Assembly (NCBI GenBank): GCA_964508655.1
Contig: CAZDUO010000002.1
Span: forward strand, 1-64,000
Length of the DNA: 64,000 nucleotides
Direction of reading: 5' to 3'
DNA from: VBAS01 sp964508655
GTDB lineage: Bacteria > Bacteroidota > Bacteroidia > Chitinophagales > Chitinophagaceae
Part shown: positions 49,265 through 57,033 of the stretch, one piece after another
Numbering within the stretch: the stretch's first letter is position 1
Layout: each line of letters opens with the position of its first letter
Notes under the pieces: model-generated
Databases searched by the model: none
Told to the model about the DNA's origin: nothing
The model's input: the letters and a program-made list of their open reading frames with translations, nothing else
Translations under genes and position numbers: made by a program

Positions 49265-50833
49265 TCAGAACGGTGTTTCTCCCTCTTCATCACTGAATGG
49301 CAAATCGTTCATCTTGCTCCCGGTTTGAATGTAAAGTTTGGCTCCGCCTTCGGTATCAGCATCAGGCACCGGTTTCCAGCTGCCGGGCGGCAGGCCAAGG
49401 CCGGCCAACCCGCTGCCGTCATCTTCCACAAATTTCTGAATATGCAGCAGCGCTTTCAGCTTTACGGTATCCAAAGCACCATTCCGGTGCTTGGCAATGC
49501 GCACATGGGTTTCACCTTTATTGCTTTCACCCATTTCATTGGCGGTGATATCGTAATACTCGGGACGATACAGGAACATCACCAGGTCGGAGTCCTGTTC
49601 GATGGCGCCTGATTCACGCAGGTCGCTCAGTTGCGGAATTTTGGCGCCTTCTTTTCTTTTCTCCACTTCGCGGCTCAGCTGCGAGAGGGCAACGATAGGA
49701 ATATTCAATTCCTTTGCCAGCGCCTTCAGGTTACGAGAAATATTACTAATCTCCTGTTCCCGGTTGGCATTGCGGTTTTCACCGGTGCCGCTCATCAGTT
49801 GCAGGTAATCGAGCAGCACCAGCCCTATATTGTGTTTGTTTTTTAAACGGCGGCATTTGGCCCGCAATTCAAAAATGTTCAGCGCCGGTGTATCATCAAT
49901 AAAAATAGGCGCCTTTGCCAGCCTTTGAATACCCCGGGCATAGAGTTGTTTCATTTCATGTTCTTCCAGTTTGCCGCGGGCAATTTTCTCCAGCCATATT
50001 TCACTTTCTGCCGCAAGAATCCGCTGTACCAGCTGCCCGGCACTCATTTCAAGGGAAAAAAAAGCAATGGGTGTGGGTTTACTTGCATGCAGTGCAGCAT
50101 TGCGTGCCAGGTTCAGTGCAAATGCCGTTTTACCAACCGATGGTCTTGCTGCAAGGATGATGAGGTCGGTATTTTGCCAACCGTAAGTAATGCGGTCAAG
50201 CGAAGCAAAACCGCTGGGCACCCCGGACACATCTTCGTTTTTATGCCGCAGGTCTTCAATGCGCTGAATGGTTTTTACCAGCACCGAATCAATGGTATCA
50301 AAATTCTTGCGCAGGTGTGTGCTGGTTATTTCGAACAGTTTGCTTTCAGCATCATCCAGTAAATCGAAAACATCTGTGGAATCTTCGTACGCATCGCCGA
50401 TAATCTCACCGCTGACTCTTATCAGTTCACGCTGTATGAATTTTTGCAAAATGATTCTTGCATGGGTTTCCACATGCGCCGAAGACACTACTGAATTGGT
50501 AAGCCTGGTGACATAATAAGCACCGCCGATCATATCGAGTTCTTCACGGGTTTTCAGTTCTTCGGACACCGTGAGTATATCTATCGGCTTATTTTTTTGG
50601 GCCAGCCCCTGCATGGCCCGGAAGATGCGCTGGTGTGCATCCACATAAAAACATTCCGGCTTCAGTATTTCAATCACCACATCAAATGCATTTTTCTCCA
50701 GCATGATGGCGCCCAGTACGGCTTCTTCCAGGTCTTTTGCCTGCGGCGGAATTTTGCCATATAATAAGCTGCTGAGGTCGGCGCTTGTTTTTCTTCTTTG
50801 CTTGCGGTCTTTATTGAGATTGGTAAGTTCCAT
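49265..50833 (-). CDS. dnaB: Replicative DNA helicase DnaB
   Basis: A 522-aa hexameric helicase of the replication fork. The N-terminal domain starts KIPPQAKDLEEAVLGAIMLEKNAFD (about 28-52) and is followed by a linker and the RecA-like C-terminal domain. Walker A is LAARPSVGKTAFALN (about 232-246), Walker B region LVLLDYLQLMSG, and the conserved SQLSREVEKR and SGAIEQDSDLVMFLYR motifs follow. No intein interrupts the P-loop. The C-terminal ~50 residues are acidic and variable (SDEEGETPF end). Length is slightly above E. coli DnaB because of the tail. A clear terminator follows. Confidence 0.97.
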   Translation of the reverse strand: MELTNLNKDRKQRRKTSADLSSLLYGKIPPQAKDLEEAVLGAIMLEKNAFDVVIEILKPECFYVDAHQRIFRAMQGLAQKNKPIDILTVSEELKTREELDMIGGAYYVTRLTNSVVSSAHVETHARIILQKFIQRELIRVSGEIIGDAYEDSTDVFDLLDDAESKLFEITSTHLRKNFDTIDSVLVKTIQRIEDLRHKNEDVSGVPSGFASLDRITYGWQNTDLIILAARPSVGKTAFALNLARNAALHASKPTPIAFFSLEMSAGQLVQRILAAESEIWLEKIARGKLEEHEMKQLYARGIQRLAKAPIFIDDTPALNIFELRAKCRRLKNKHNIGLVLLDYLQLMSGTGENRNANREQEISNISRNLKALAKELNIPIVALSQLSREVEKRKEGAKIPQLSDLRESGAIEQDSDLVMFLYRPEYYDITANEMGESNKGETHVRIAKHRNGALDTVKLKALLHIQKFVEDDGSGLAGLGLPPGSWKPVPDADTEGGAKLYIQTGSKMNDLPFSDEEGETPF

Positions 50834-51133
50834 CGTTGAAGCAGGGCGATAAAGATTTTAACCATTGATTTTTCACCAATGACTATCGGGTTAGTATTCC
50901 AGCCTTATAAAACTGATTAGTTGGTTTTAGTTCGGAACGTTCTCCCTCAGTCAGACGGCGAATATAAAATCCAAATGTGTTATCAAAAAAATTTTTCTTT
51001 CTGCACGAAAACTTCACAGGTTTTTCCACAAATGGTTTTATAAATGCGTCTGTGTAATTTATAAAAAATAATCCGCCTATCCTATTTAAATTATTACCAC
51101 ACCTGAATAAAAATTCTTCTGGCTTCAATCTTT

Positions 51134-51141
51134 TATCTTTG
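51134..51141 (+). promoter_or_regulatory. -7 promoter element of pheT
   Basis: TATCTTTG fits TAnnTTTG exactly, 73 bp before the pheT ATG. A -33 TTG is not obvious at the usual 19-20 bp spacing. Confidence 0.5.
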
Positions 51142-51144
51142 CCT

Positions 51145-51190
51145 GCCTTCCCGGGCGCTGACAATCCCGAGCGGGGAAGGCTCAATTTTT
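51145..51190 (+). promoter_or_regulatory. Structured 5' leader of pheT (hairpin plus U-run)
   Basis: GCCTTCCC (51145-51152) pairs with GGGAAGGC (51174-51181), with an inner GGG/CCC pair, and CAATTTTTAA follows. The stem begins where transcription from the TATCTTTG element would start. It could be an attenuator-like hairpin or a stabilising 5' stem. Confidence 0.4.
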
Positions 51191-51214
51191 AACCCGGCGG
51201 ATTTATTTTATCAA

Positions 51215-53653
51215 ATGACTATTTCTTATAAATGGCTGAGTGAATATTTGCCTGTAAAAGTTGAACCCGATCGCCTGGCCCGCATTTTATTTTCCATCGG
51301 GCTTGAAGTGGAGGCTTTTGAAAAATATGAAGAAATCAAAGGCGGGCTGAAAGGTCTTGTGATTGGTGAAATACTGTCCACTGAAAAACATCCCCATGCA
51401 GATAAGCTCACACTTACTAAAGTTAGTACCGGCAACAGCGAGCCTTTGCAGATTGTTTGTGGCGCACCAAACGTGGAGGCCGGTCAAAAAGTGCTGGTGG
51501 CAACCGTGGGCACTACTATTTACCCCATCAACAGCGAACCCATCACCATGAAAGTGGCAAAAATCCGCAATGTAGAAAGCTTCGGCATGATTTGCGCCGA
51601 AGATGAAGTGGGCCTGGGTACTTCGCATGAAGGCATCATGGTGCTGGACAAAAAAGCAAAAGTAGGATCGGCTGCTGCGGAATATTTTCAACCGTATGAA
51701 GACTGGATTTATGAAATCGGCATCACGCCCAACCGCATGGAGGCCATGAGCCACTGGGGCGTAGCCAGGGATGTGTGTGCTTACCTGAATCATCACGAGA
51801 AAAAAAATATCAGGCCGCATCCCGTAGCCTCGGGACCGAATCCGGATAGTTTTAAACCCGACAATAATTCGTTACCCATCACCGTATCGGTAGAAAATAA
51901 AAATGCCTGCAGGCGATACAGCGGCGTAAGCATTGCAGGTGTCACAATAAAAGAATCCCCTAAATGGCTGCAACAAAAACTGAAAGCCATCGGGCTGCGG
52001 CCCATCAATAATATTGTTGACATTACCAACTTCATTCAGCATGAAACCGGTCAGCCGCTTCATGCTTTTGATGCGGATGAAATACGGGGCAAAAAATTGG
52101 TGGTGAAAAATCTGCCTGAAGGAACAAAGTTTGTGACCCTGGATGAAAAAGAAAGAACGCTGAGCAGCGAAGACCTGATGATTTGCGATTCCGAAGGAGG
52201 CATGTGCATGGCAGGTGTGTTTGGTGGATTACATTCGGGAGTAACGGAAAAAACAAAAAATATTTTCCTGGAAAGCGCCTGGTTTAACCCCGTTGACATC
52301 CGCAAGACCAGTTTCCGTCACAATCTGCGTACCGATGCAGCCACCCGGTTTGAAAAAAATATTGACATCTCAAATACCGTGACGGTACTGAAGCGTGCCG
52401 CACTGATGATTAAAGAAATGGGCAGCGGAAAAATTGCTTCTGACATTGCAGATGTATATCCCGAGCCGGCCGATAAAATACAGGTGTCGCTCAGGTATCA
52501 TTATTTGAAAAAGCTTAGCGGCAAAAACTATCATCCCGACACGGTGAAGGATGTGCTGGAAAATTTAGGATTTGAAATAGTGAAAGAAACTATTGATGAA
52601 ATACGGGTAGCGGTGCCTTACAGCAAACCGGATATTCTGTTGCCTGCCGACCTGGTGGAAGAAGTATTGCGAATTGACGGCCTGGATAATATCGAGATTC
52701 CGTCGGCCATCACCATCACGCCGGCAGTGGAAGAAAACTACCTTGGGTATGCACTGAAAGAAAAAGCATCCAACTACCTGGCCGGTCTTGGTTTTCATGA
52801 AATGATGACCAACTCCATCACCAACGCTGCTTACTTTTCCGGGGAGGAGCAAATGCACATGGTGAAAATGCTGAACAGCCTGAGCGCCGAACTGAACATC
52901 CTGCGGTCTTCGCTTTTTGAAACCAGCCTGGAAGTAGTGGCCCATAACCTGAACCATCGTAATTCCGATTTGAAACTTTTTGAATTTGGCAAAGGATATT
53001 CCACTTCCGGGCCGGGCAAGTTTCATGAAATGGAGCAACTCTGCATGACAATTAGCGGCAACGTGAATGAACAAGGTTGGAAATTAAAAAGCCAGCCGGC
53101 AGATTTTTATTATTTGAAAGGTGCACTATCGTCAGTACTCAGGCTGCTTGGAATAAATGATTATGTTGTTGAATCATTGCGGGCTCCAAAACTCGATAAT
53201 CACATTATATATAAAGTAAACGGAGAAATAATTGCCGGCACCGGCGAGGTCACGAAAAAAGTACTTGCACAGTTCGACATCAAACAGCCGGTGTTTTTTG
53301 CCGTACTTCATTGGGATGCGGTGCTGAAACTGTCAGCCTTGCAAAAGCCTGTCATTAAAGAGCTGCCCCGCTTCCCGTCGGTAATGAGGGACATTTCAAT
53401 GGTGGTGCCAAAGCAAATGGCTTATCATGAGGTGGAGAAAACGGTGAATAAATTACGGCTTGCCAAATTGCAGGAGGTGAAACTCTTTGATATATTCGAA
53501 AGTGAAAAGCTGGGCGCCGGTAAAAAATCCATTGCCGTCAGCTTCACATTTCTCGACGAGGAAAAAACGCTGACCGATAAAGAAATTGACGGCTGGATGG
53601 AAACAATCAGGACGGCGCTGGAAAGAGAGCTTGGCGCTGAAATTCGTAAATAA
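51215..53653 (+). CDS. pheT: Phenylalanyl-tRNA synthetase beta subunit
   Basis: An 812-aa subunit of the (alpha-beta)2 enzyme charging tRNA-Phe. Domains in order: N-terminal cap (MTISYKWLSEYLPV), EMAP/OB tRNA-binding domain (about 40-150, HPHADKLTLTKVSTG and VCGAPNVEAGQKV), B3/4 editing domain (NIVDITNFIQHETGQPLHAFDADEI), B5 (VLENLGFEIV), core-like region, and the C-terminal FDX-ACB anticodon-binding domain (ELPRFPSVMRDISMVVPK). Length is as usual. The alpha-subunit gene pheS is not adjacent within the window. A structured leader precedes the gene. Confidence 0.97.
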   Translation: MTISYKWLSEYLPVKVEPDRLARILFSIGLEVEAFEKYEEIKGGLKGLVIGEILSTEKHPHADKLTLTKVSTGNSEPLQIVCGAPNVEAGQKVLVATVGTTIYPINSEPITMKVAKIRNVESFGMICAEDEVGLGTSHEGIMVLDKKAKVGSAAAEYFQPYEDWIYEIGITPNRMEAMSHWGVARDVCAYLNHHEKKNIRPHPVASGPNPDSFKPDNNSLPITVSVENKNACRRYSGVSIAGVTIKESPKWLQQKLKAIGLRPINNIVDITNFIQHETGQPLHAFDADEIRGKKLVVKNLPEGTKFVTLDEKERTLSSEDLMICDSEGGMCMAGVFGGLHSGVTEKTKNIFLESAWFNPVDIRKTSFRHNLRTDAATRFEKNIDISNTVTVLKRAALMIKEMGSGKIASDIADVYPEPADKIQVSLRYHYLKKLSGKNYHPDTVKDVLENLGFEIVKETIDEIRVAVPYSKPDILLPADLVEEVLRIDGLDNIEIPSAITITPAVEENYLGYALKEKASNYLAGLGFHEMMTNSITNAAYFSGEEQMHMVKMLNSLSAELNILRSSLFETSLEVVAHNLNHRNSDLKLFEFGKGYSTSGPGKFHEMEQLCMTISGNVNEQGWKLKSQPADFYYLKGALSSVLRLLGINDYVVESLRAPKLDNHIIYKVNGEIIAGTGEVTKKVLAQFDIKQPVFFAVLHWDAVLKLSALQKPVIKELPRFPSVMRDISMVVPKQMAYHEVEKTVNKLRLAKLQEVKLFDIFESEKLGAGKKSIAVSFTFLDEEKTLTDKEIDGWMETIRTALERELGAEIRK

Positions 53654-53654
53654 A

Positions 53655-53721
53655 TATTCAATGTTCAATATTCAATAATCAACTGTGAAAGATGTCGGAA
53701 ATTGAAAATTGAGCATTGAAC
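53655..53721. repeat. Two heptamer tracts in opposite orientation (TATTCAA; ATTGAAA)
   Basis: Units tattcaa, tgttcaa, tattcaa and taatcaa (53655-53682) are followed after 18 bp by attgaaa, attgagc and attgaac (53701-53721). The latter are the reverse complement of the same word, so the locus is a partly inverted pair. Confidence 0.8.
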
Positions 53722-53743
53722 GTTTCCCGGATAAACCAAAGAC

Positions 53744-54031
53744 ATGTCTGACCTGGAAGTTCAATTAAAACGTATTCAGGAAAAGCTGCAGTTGCTGGTG
53801 AAGCAGCATAGCGCCTTGCAGAAGGAAAACCTTCGCATGAAAGCCGAACTGGAAACCAGCTCCCGCAACAACCTGGTGCACCAGCAGCTGATTGACGACC
53901 TGAAACAACAGGTGGAAGTTTTAAAAATTACTTCCGGCGACTGGGACGAAAAAGACAAACAGGAATTTGAAAACCGGATTAATTCGTATATCAGGGAAAT
54001 AGACCGCTGTATTGCGCTTTTAAGCGAATAA
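53744..54031 (+). CDS. Coiled-coil protein upstream of zapA, 95 aa
   Basis: An almost wholly helical protein: LEVQLKRIQEKLQLLVKQHSALQKENLRMKAELE shows clear heptad spacing of hydrophobic residues over residues 4-60. A short QEFENRINSYIREIDRCIALLSE tail follows. Such proteins commonly precede zapA in Bacteroidota and resemble ZapB in size and structure, so a role in organising the FtsZ ring is plausible but unproven. The stop is 66 bp before the zapA ATG, with a heptamer tract in the gap. Confidence 0.8.
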   Translation: MSDLEVQLKRIQEKLQLLVKQHSALQKENLRMKAELETSSRNNLVHQQLIDDLKQQVEVLKITSGDWDEKDKQEFENRINSYIREIDRCIALLSE

Positions 54032-54066
54032 ATGAAATACCGGGTAACAGGGAACCCGTTCTTTTT

Positions 54067-54094
54067 TACTCATTACTCATCACTCATTACTCAT
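54067..54094. repeat. Heptamer tract (word TACTCAT), 4 units, upstream of zapA
   Basis: Units tactcat, tactcat, cactcat and tactcat end 3 bp before the zapA ATG at 54098. They occupy the site where a ribosome-binding leader would lie and are in an open frame continuous with zapA. Confidence 0.85.
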
Positions 54095-54097
54095 TTT

Positions 54098-54391
54098 ATG
54101 ACCGAACAACTCATTCCCGCCACCATCGTAATTGCCGACCGCAGCTACCGCATCAAGCTACAGCCAAAAGATGAAGAAGTGGTGCGGAAAACAGTGAAAA
54201 CCATCAACGACAAAATACTTGAGTTCAAAACCCAGTTTGCCGGCAAGGATATGCAGGATTATGTATCCATGGCACTGGTGTGGTATGCCACCGAGCAAAA
54301 TGAAGCCTCCGCCATTGAAGTGGAAAAAGAGAATCTCGCCGATAAGCTGAACCTGATTGAACGGATGCTGGATGGGCAGCTGCAATCCTGA
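54098..54391 (+). CDS. zapA: Cell division protein ZapA
   Basis: A 97-aa protein from the ATG at 54098 that binds and cross-links FtsZ filaments. The N-terminal strand segment IPATIVIADRSYRIKLQPKDEEVVRKTVKTINDKI is the ZapA globular domain. The long C-terminal helix (SMALVWYATEQNEASAIEVEKENLADKLNLIERML) provides dimerisation. The frame is open upstream to an ATG at 54032, but those 22 residues are encoded by the heptamer tract and are unlikely to be translated as part of ZapA. It is co-directional with the coiled-coil gene and rny. Confidence 0.9.
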   Translation: MTEQLIPATIVIADRSYRIKLQPKDEEVVRKTVKTINDKILEFKTQFAGKDMQDYVSMALVWYATEQNEASAIEVEKENLADKLNLIERMLDGQLQS

Positions 54392-54502
54392 ATTCCAGCC
54401 TTCACTTTACCAGGAATATTAACTTGCAAACCTTCAAGGTATATTGAAAACCTTTCTCACCGGTAACTACAACTTTGTTTTCCTCCCCTTCATCTCTTTT
54501 TG

Positions 54503-54510
54503 TATCTTCG
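54503..54510 (+). promoter_or_regulatory. Possible -7 promoter element of rny
   Basis: TATCTTCG, one mismatch to TAnnTTTG, lies 90 bp upstream of the rny ATG. A TTTG at 54474-54477 is slightly too far away (25 bp) to be a standard -33 box. Confidence 0.35.
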
Positions 54511-54600
54511 CTGATTACCCGGCCGTTAGCAGTGAAACTTATGCCCGGCAGCGGGGAAAATTTAAAACAACCATCGTGAACATTTTCAAACACAAAATTC

Positions 54601-56166
54601 ATGGATCCGAATATATTGTTTGCCATCATTGGAGGCGCTGCCCTTGTCATCGGCATTTTAGCGGGTAAGCTTATTTTCTCCAAAAGCACCAAAAGAAAGA
54701 TTGCCGAAGCCGAACAACAAGCTCAAAAAATCATTAAAGATGCCGAACTGAGAGCCGAAACCATCCGGAAAGAAAAAGAACTTGAGGCTAAAGAACGATT
54801 TGTACAACTGAAAGCCAATCATGAAAAAGATGTGATGGAGCGTAACCGGAAGCTGGGCGAAATGGAAAACCGCATCCGCCAGAAAGAACAAACCATCAAC
54901 CAGAAAGAAAATAACCTCGACAAACACATCAAAGAAAACGAGGCCATTAAGGATAACCTCAACCGGCAGATTGAGCTGGTGAACATCAAGCGTACCGAGC
55001 TTGAAAAGCACCAGGAAGAACATATCCGCCGCCTTGAAAAAATAGCCGCCCTCACTGCCGAAGAAGCCAAGACCCAGCTGGTGGAAAGCCTGAAACATGA
55101 AGCACAAACCAAGGCGCTGGCCCTACAGCAGGAAATAATTGAAGACGCCAAACAAAAAGCCAACAAAGAAGCAAGAAAAATTATTATTCAAACCATACAG
55201 CGCACCGCCGCCGAACAGGCTATTGAAAATTCAATCACAGTATTCAACCTCGAAAGCGACGAAATAAAAGGCCAGATCATCGGCCGTGAAGGACGAAACA
55301 TCCGTGCCATTGAAGCCGCCACCGGTGTTGACCTGATTGTGGACGACACTCCCGAAGCCATTGTGCTATCATCATTTGACCCGCTGCGCCGGGAGATTGC
55401 ACGCCTGAGCCTGCAGCGTCTTGTTGCCGATGGCCGCATACACCCGGCAAGAATTGAAGAAGTGGTAGAGAAAACTAAAAAACAAATTGAAGAACAGGTG
55501 ATGGAGATTGGTGAAAGAACCGTTATCGAACTGGGTATTCATGGCCTGCATAAAGAACTGGTGAGAATGGTTGGCCGCATGCGGTTCCGCTCTTCGTATG
55601 GTCAGAATCTTCTTATGCACAGCCGCGAGGTGGCAAACCTTTGCGCCATCATGGCTTCCGAGCTTGGACTGAATCCCAAACTGGCAAAACGTGCCGGCCT
55701 GTTGCACGACATTGGTAAAGTGCCCGATGAAGAAACCGAACTGAGCCATGCACTGCTTGGCGCCAAACTGGCCGAAAAATATGGTGAAAATCCAGCCGTG
55801 GTAAATGCCATCGGTGCCCACCACGATGAAATTGAAATGCAATACGTCATTTCACCCATAGTGCAGGCCTGTGATGCTATCAGTGGAGCAAGGCCGGGTG
55901 CCCGCCGCGAAATCATGCAGCAATACCTGCAGCGCATCAAAGACCTTGAAACCATGGCCATGACCTACAACGGGGTTGAAAAAGCCTATGCCATCCAGGC
56001 TGGCCGTGAACTGCGGGTAATAGTGGAAGCCGATAAAGTAAGCGACCAGGATTCGGAAAAACTTTCTTTCGAACTGGCGCAGAAAATACAAAACGAAATG
56101 ACCTTCCCCGGCCAGATAAAGGTGACTGTTATCAGGGAAAAGAGGGCAGTGAATGTAGCCAGATAG
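54601..56166 (+). CDS. rny: Ribonuclease Y
   Basis: A 521-aa membrane-anchored endoribonuclease that starts mRNA decay. One N-terminal membrane helix (MDPNILFAIIGGAALVIGILAGKL) is followed by a long charged coiled coil (about 35-190), a KH domain (GQIIGREGRNIRAIEAATGVDLIVDDTPEA, about 220-249) and an HD domain with the metal pair in RAGLLHDIGKVPDE (about 361-374). A second His is in AIGAHHDEIE. Length and order are exactly those of the family. It lies 209 bp after zapA with its own candidate promoter. Confidence 0.97.
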   Translation: MDPNILFAIIGGAALVIGILAGKLIFSKSTKRKIAEAEQQAQKIIKDAELRAETIRKEKELEAKERFVQLKANHEKDVMERNRKLGEMENRIRQKEQTINQKENNLDKHIKENEAIKDNLNRQIELVNIKRTELEKHQEEHIRRLEKIAALTAEEAKTQLVESLKHEAQTKALALQQEIIEDAKQKANKEARKIIIQTIQRTAAEQAIENSITVFNLESDEIKGQIIGREGRNIRAIEAATGVDLIVDDTPEAIVLSSFDPLRREIARLSLQRLVADGRIHPARIEEVVEKTKKQIEEQVMEIGERTVIELGIHGLHKELVRMVGRMRFRSSYGQNLLMHSREVANLCAIMASELGLNPKLAKRAGLLHDIGKVPDEETELSHALLGAKLAEKYGENPAVVNAIGAHHDEIEMQYVISPIVQACDAISGARPGARREIMQQYLQRIKDLETMAMTYNGVEKAYAIQAGRELRVIVEADKVSDQDSEKLSFELAQKIQNEMTFPGQIKVTVIREKRAVNVAR

Positions 56167-56234
56167 GCGATTTTAGATTGTAGGGAGAATCCCTGTTAGT
56201 CAATGAATTCTTGCATTGCCAGGGTGTTCTTTAA

Positions 56235-56269
56235 AAATCTAAAATCCTAAATCTAAAATCTAAAATCTT
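56235..56269. repeat. Heptamer tract (word AAATCTA), 5 units
   Basis: Units aaatcta, aaatcct, aaatcta, aaatcta and aaatctt lie directly upstream of the rplS promoter. A related two-unit stretch occurs downstream of dnaB at 49218-49231. Confidence 0.85.
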
Positions 56270-56274
56270 TACCT

Positions 56275-56282
56275 TACTTTTG
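56275..56282 (+). promoter_or_regulatory. -7 promoter element of rplS
   Basis: TACTTTTG fits TAnnTTTG exactly, 22 bp before the rplS ATG. The position of a -33 box is taken up by the heptamer tract. Confidence 0.5.
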
Positions 56283-56304
56283 CGACCCGCAAAAACTGAA
56301 GAAT

Positions 56305-56670
56305 ATGGACGCCATAGCATTTGTACACGAGCAACTGACTGGTAAAAAAGAAATCCCGGATTTCAGACCCGGCGACAATATTACCGTTCACTATAAAATC
56401 ATCGAAGGAAACAAAGAACGTATCCAAAGCTTTAAAGGTGATGTAATTAAAAGACAGGGTAAAGGCGCCACAGCCACATTTACCGTCCGCAAAATTTCTG
56501 ACGGCATCGGTGTGGAAAGACTTTTCCCCCTTTATTCGCCCAATATTGATTCCATTGAAGTAAATAAAAGCGGCCGGGTACGCAGGGCCAAACTTTACTA
56601 CCTGCGCAAACGCAGCGGCAAAAGTGCAAGAATCCGCGAAAAGCGACTTGCCACCGAGACTGCCGAATAA
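56305..56670 (+). CDS. rplS: 50S ribosomal protein L19
   Basis: A 121-aa ribosomal protein at the 30S-50S interface. FRPGDNITVHYKIIEGNKERIQSFKGDVIKR, FTVRKISDGIGVERLFPLYSPNIDSIEV and RVRRAKLYYLRKRSGKSARI are the L19 core blocks in the usual order. The ATG at 56305 gives the normal N-terminus. It is not followed or preceded by trmD or rimM as in many other phyla. It has its own promoter and a strong terminator. Confidence 0.97.
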   Translation: MDAIAFVHEQLTGKKEIPDFRPGDNITVHYKIIEGNKERIQSFKGDVIKRQGKGATATFTVRKISDGIGVERLFPLYSPNIDSIEVNKSGRVRRAKLYYLRKRSGKSARIREKRLATETAE

Positions 56671-56690
56671 ACCAGAACATCTTTATGCAA

Positions 56691-56719
56691 GCGGCCCGTA
56701 CTACCGGCCGCTTTTTTTT
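56691..56719 (+). terminator. Intrinsic terminator of rplS
   Basis: GCGGCC, a 9-nt loop and GGCCGC are followed by eight T, 20 bp after the rplS stop. Strong. Confidence 0.92.
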
Positions 56720-56768
56720 AGTTGGCAGGCGATTAACAAATAAATTCAATGCGAAGAGCAATTTGTAT

Positions 56769-56776
56769 TAACTTTG
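56769..56776 (+). promoter_or_regulatory. -7 promoter element of tatA
   Basis: TAACTTTG fits TAnnTTTG exactly, 19 bp before the tatA ATG, and lies beyond the rplS terminator where a new promoter is required. No good -33 TTG was seen. Confidence 0.5.
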
Positions 56777-56795
56777 ATACCCTAAATTTTCAGAT

Positions 56796-56984
56796 ATGCC
56801 AAATCTTGGATGGACCGAAATTCTTTTGATAGCCTTTATCGTTTTACTGCTTTTCGGCGGCAAAAAAATACCCGAGTTGATGCGTGGCCTTGGCAGAGGC
56901 GTCCGTGAATTCAAAGATGCCCGCGACAATGTGAAAAGGGAAATTGAAGAAAGCGTGGAAAAAGACACCAAGACGTCTTCGTGA
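56796..56984 (+). CDS. tatA: Sec-independent translocase subunit TatA
   Basis: A 62-aa protein: a short N-terminus, one membrane helix (TEILLIAFIVLLLFGGKKIPEL), the conserved Phe-Gly hinge, and an amphipathic helix (MRGLGRGVREFKDARDN) with an acidic-basic tail. This is the complete TatA/TatE layout, slightly short, as often in Bacteroidota. It forms the pore-like oligomer exporting folded twin-arginine proteins. The DUF1501 protein in this window has a twin-Arg-like N-terminus. tatC is not adjacent. Confidence 0.93.
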   Translation: MPNLGWTEILLIAFIVLLLFGGKKIPELMRGLGRGVREFKDARDNVKREIEESVEKDTKTSS

Positions 56985-57033
56985 TAACCGAAGCGCAAAA
57001 CATTTTACTTATCGTTTATAAAGGCTCCAGCTT

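Larger units (their letters stand above)
50834..51214. other. 381-bp divergent intergenic region between dnaB and pheT
   Basis: It must hold the promoters of both dnaB and pheT. A good -7 element for pheT is at 51134-51141 with a structured leader behind it. No clear dnaB promoter and no gene were found. A 100-codon minus-strand frame here has no start context or recognisable product. Confidence 0.6.

Noticed and set aside
50883..51185. 100-codon minus-strand frame between dnaB and pheT
   Set aside because: It overlaps the pheT promoter and leader, has no recognisable product, and is best explained by chance.
54392..54600. Possible 6S RNA downstream of zapA
   Set aside because: In proteobacteria ssrS follows zapA, but no long open-bubble hairpin could be drawn here, so no RNA gene is called.
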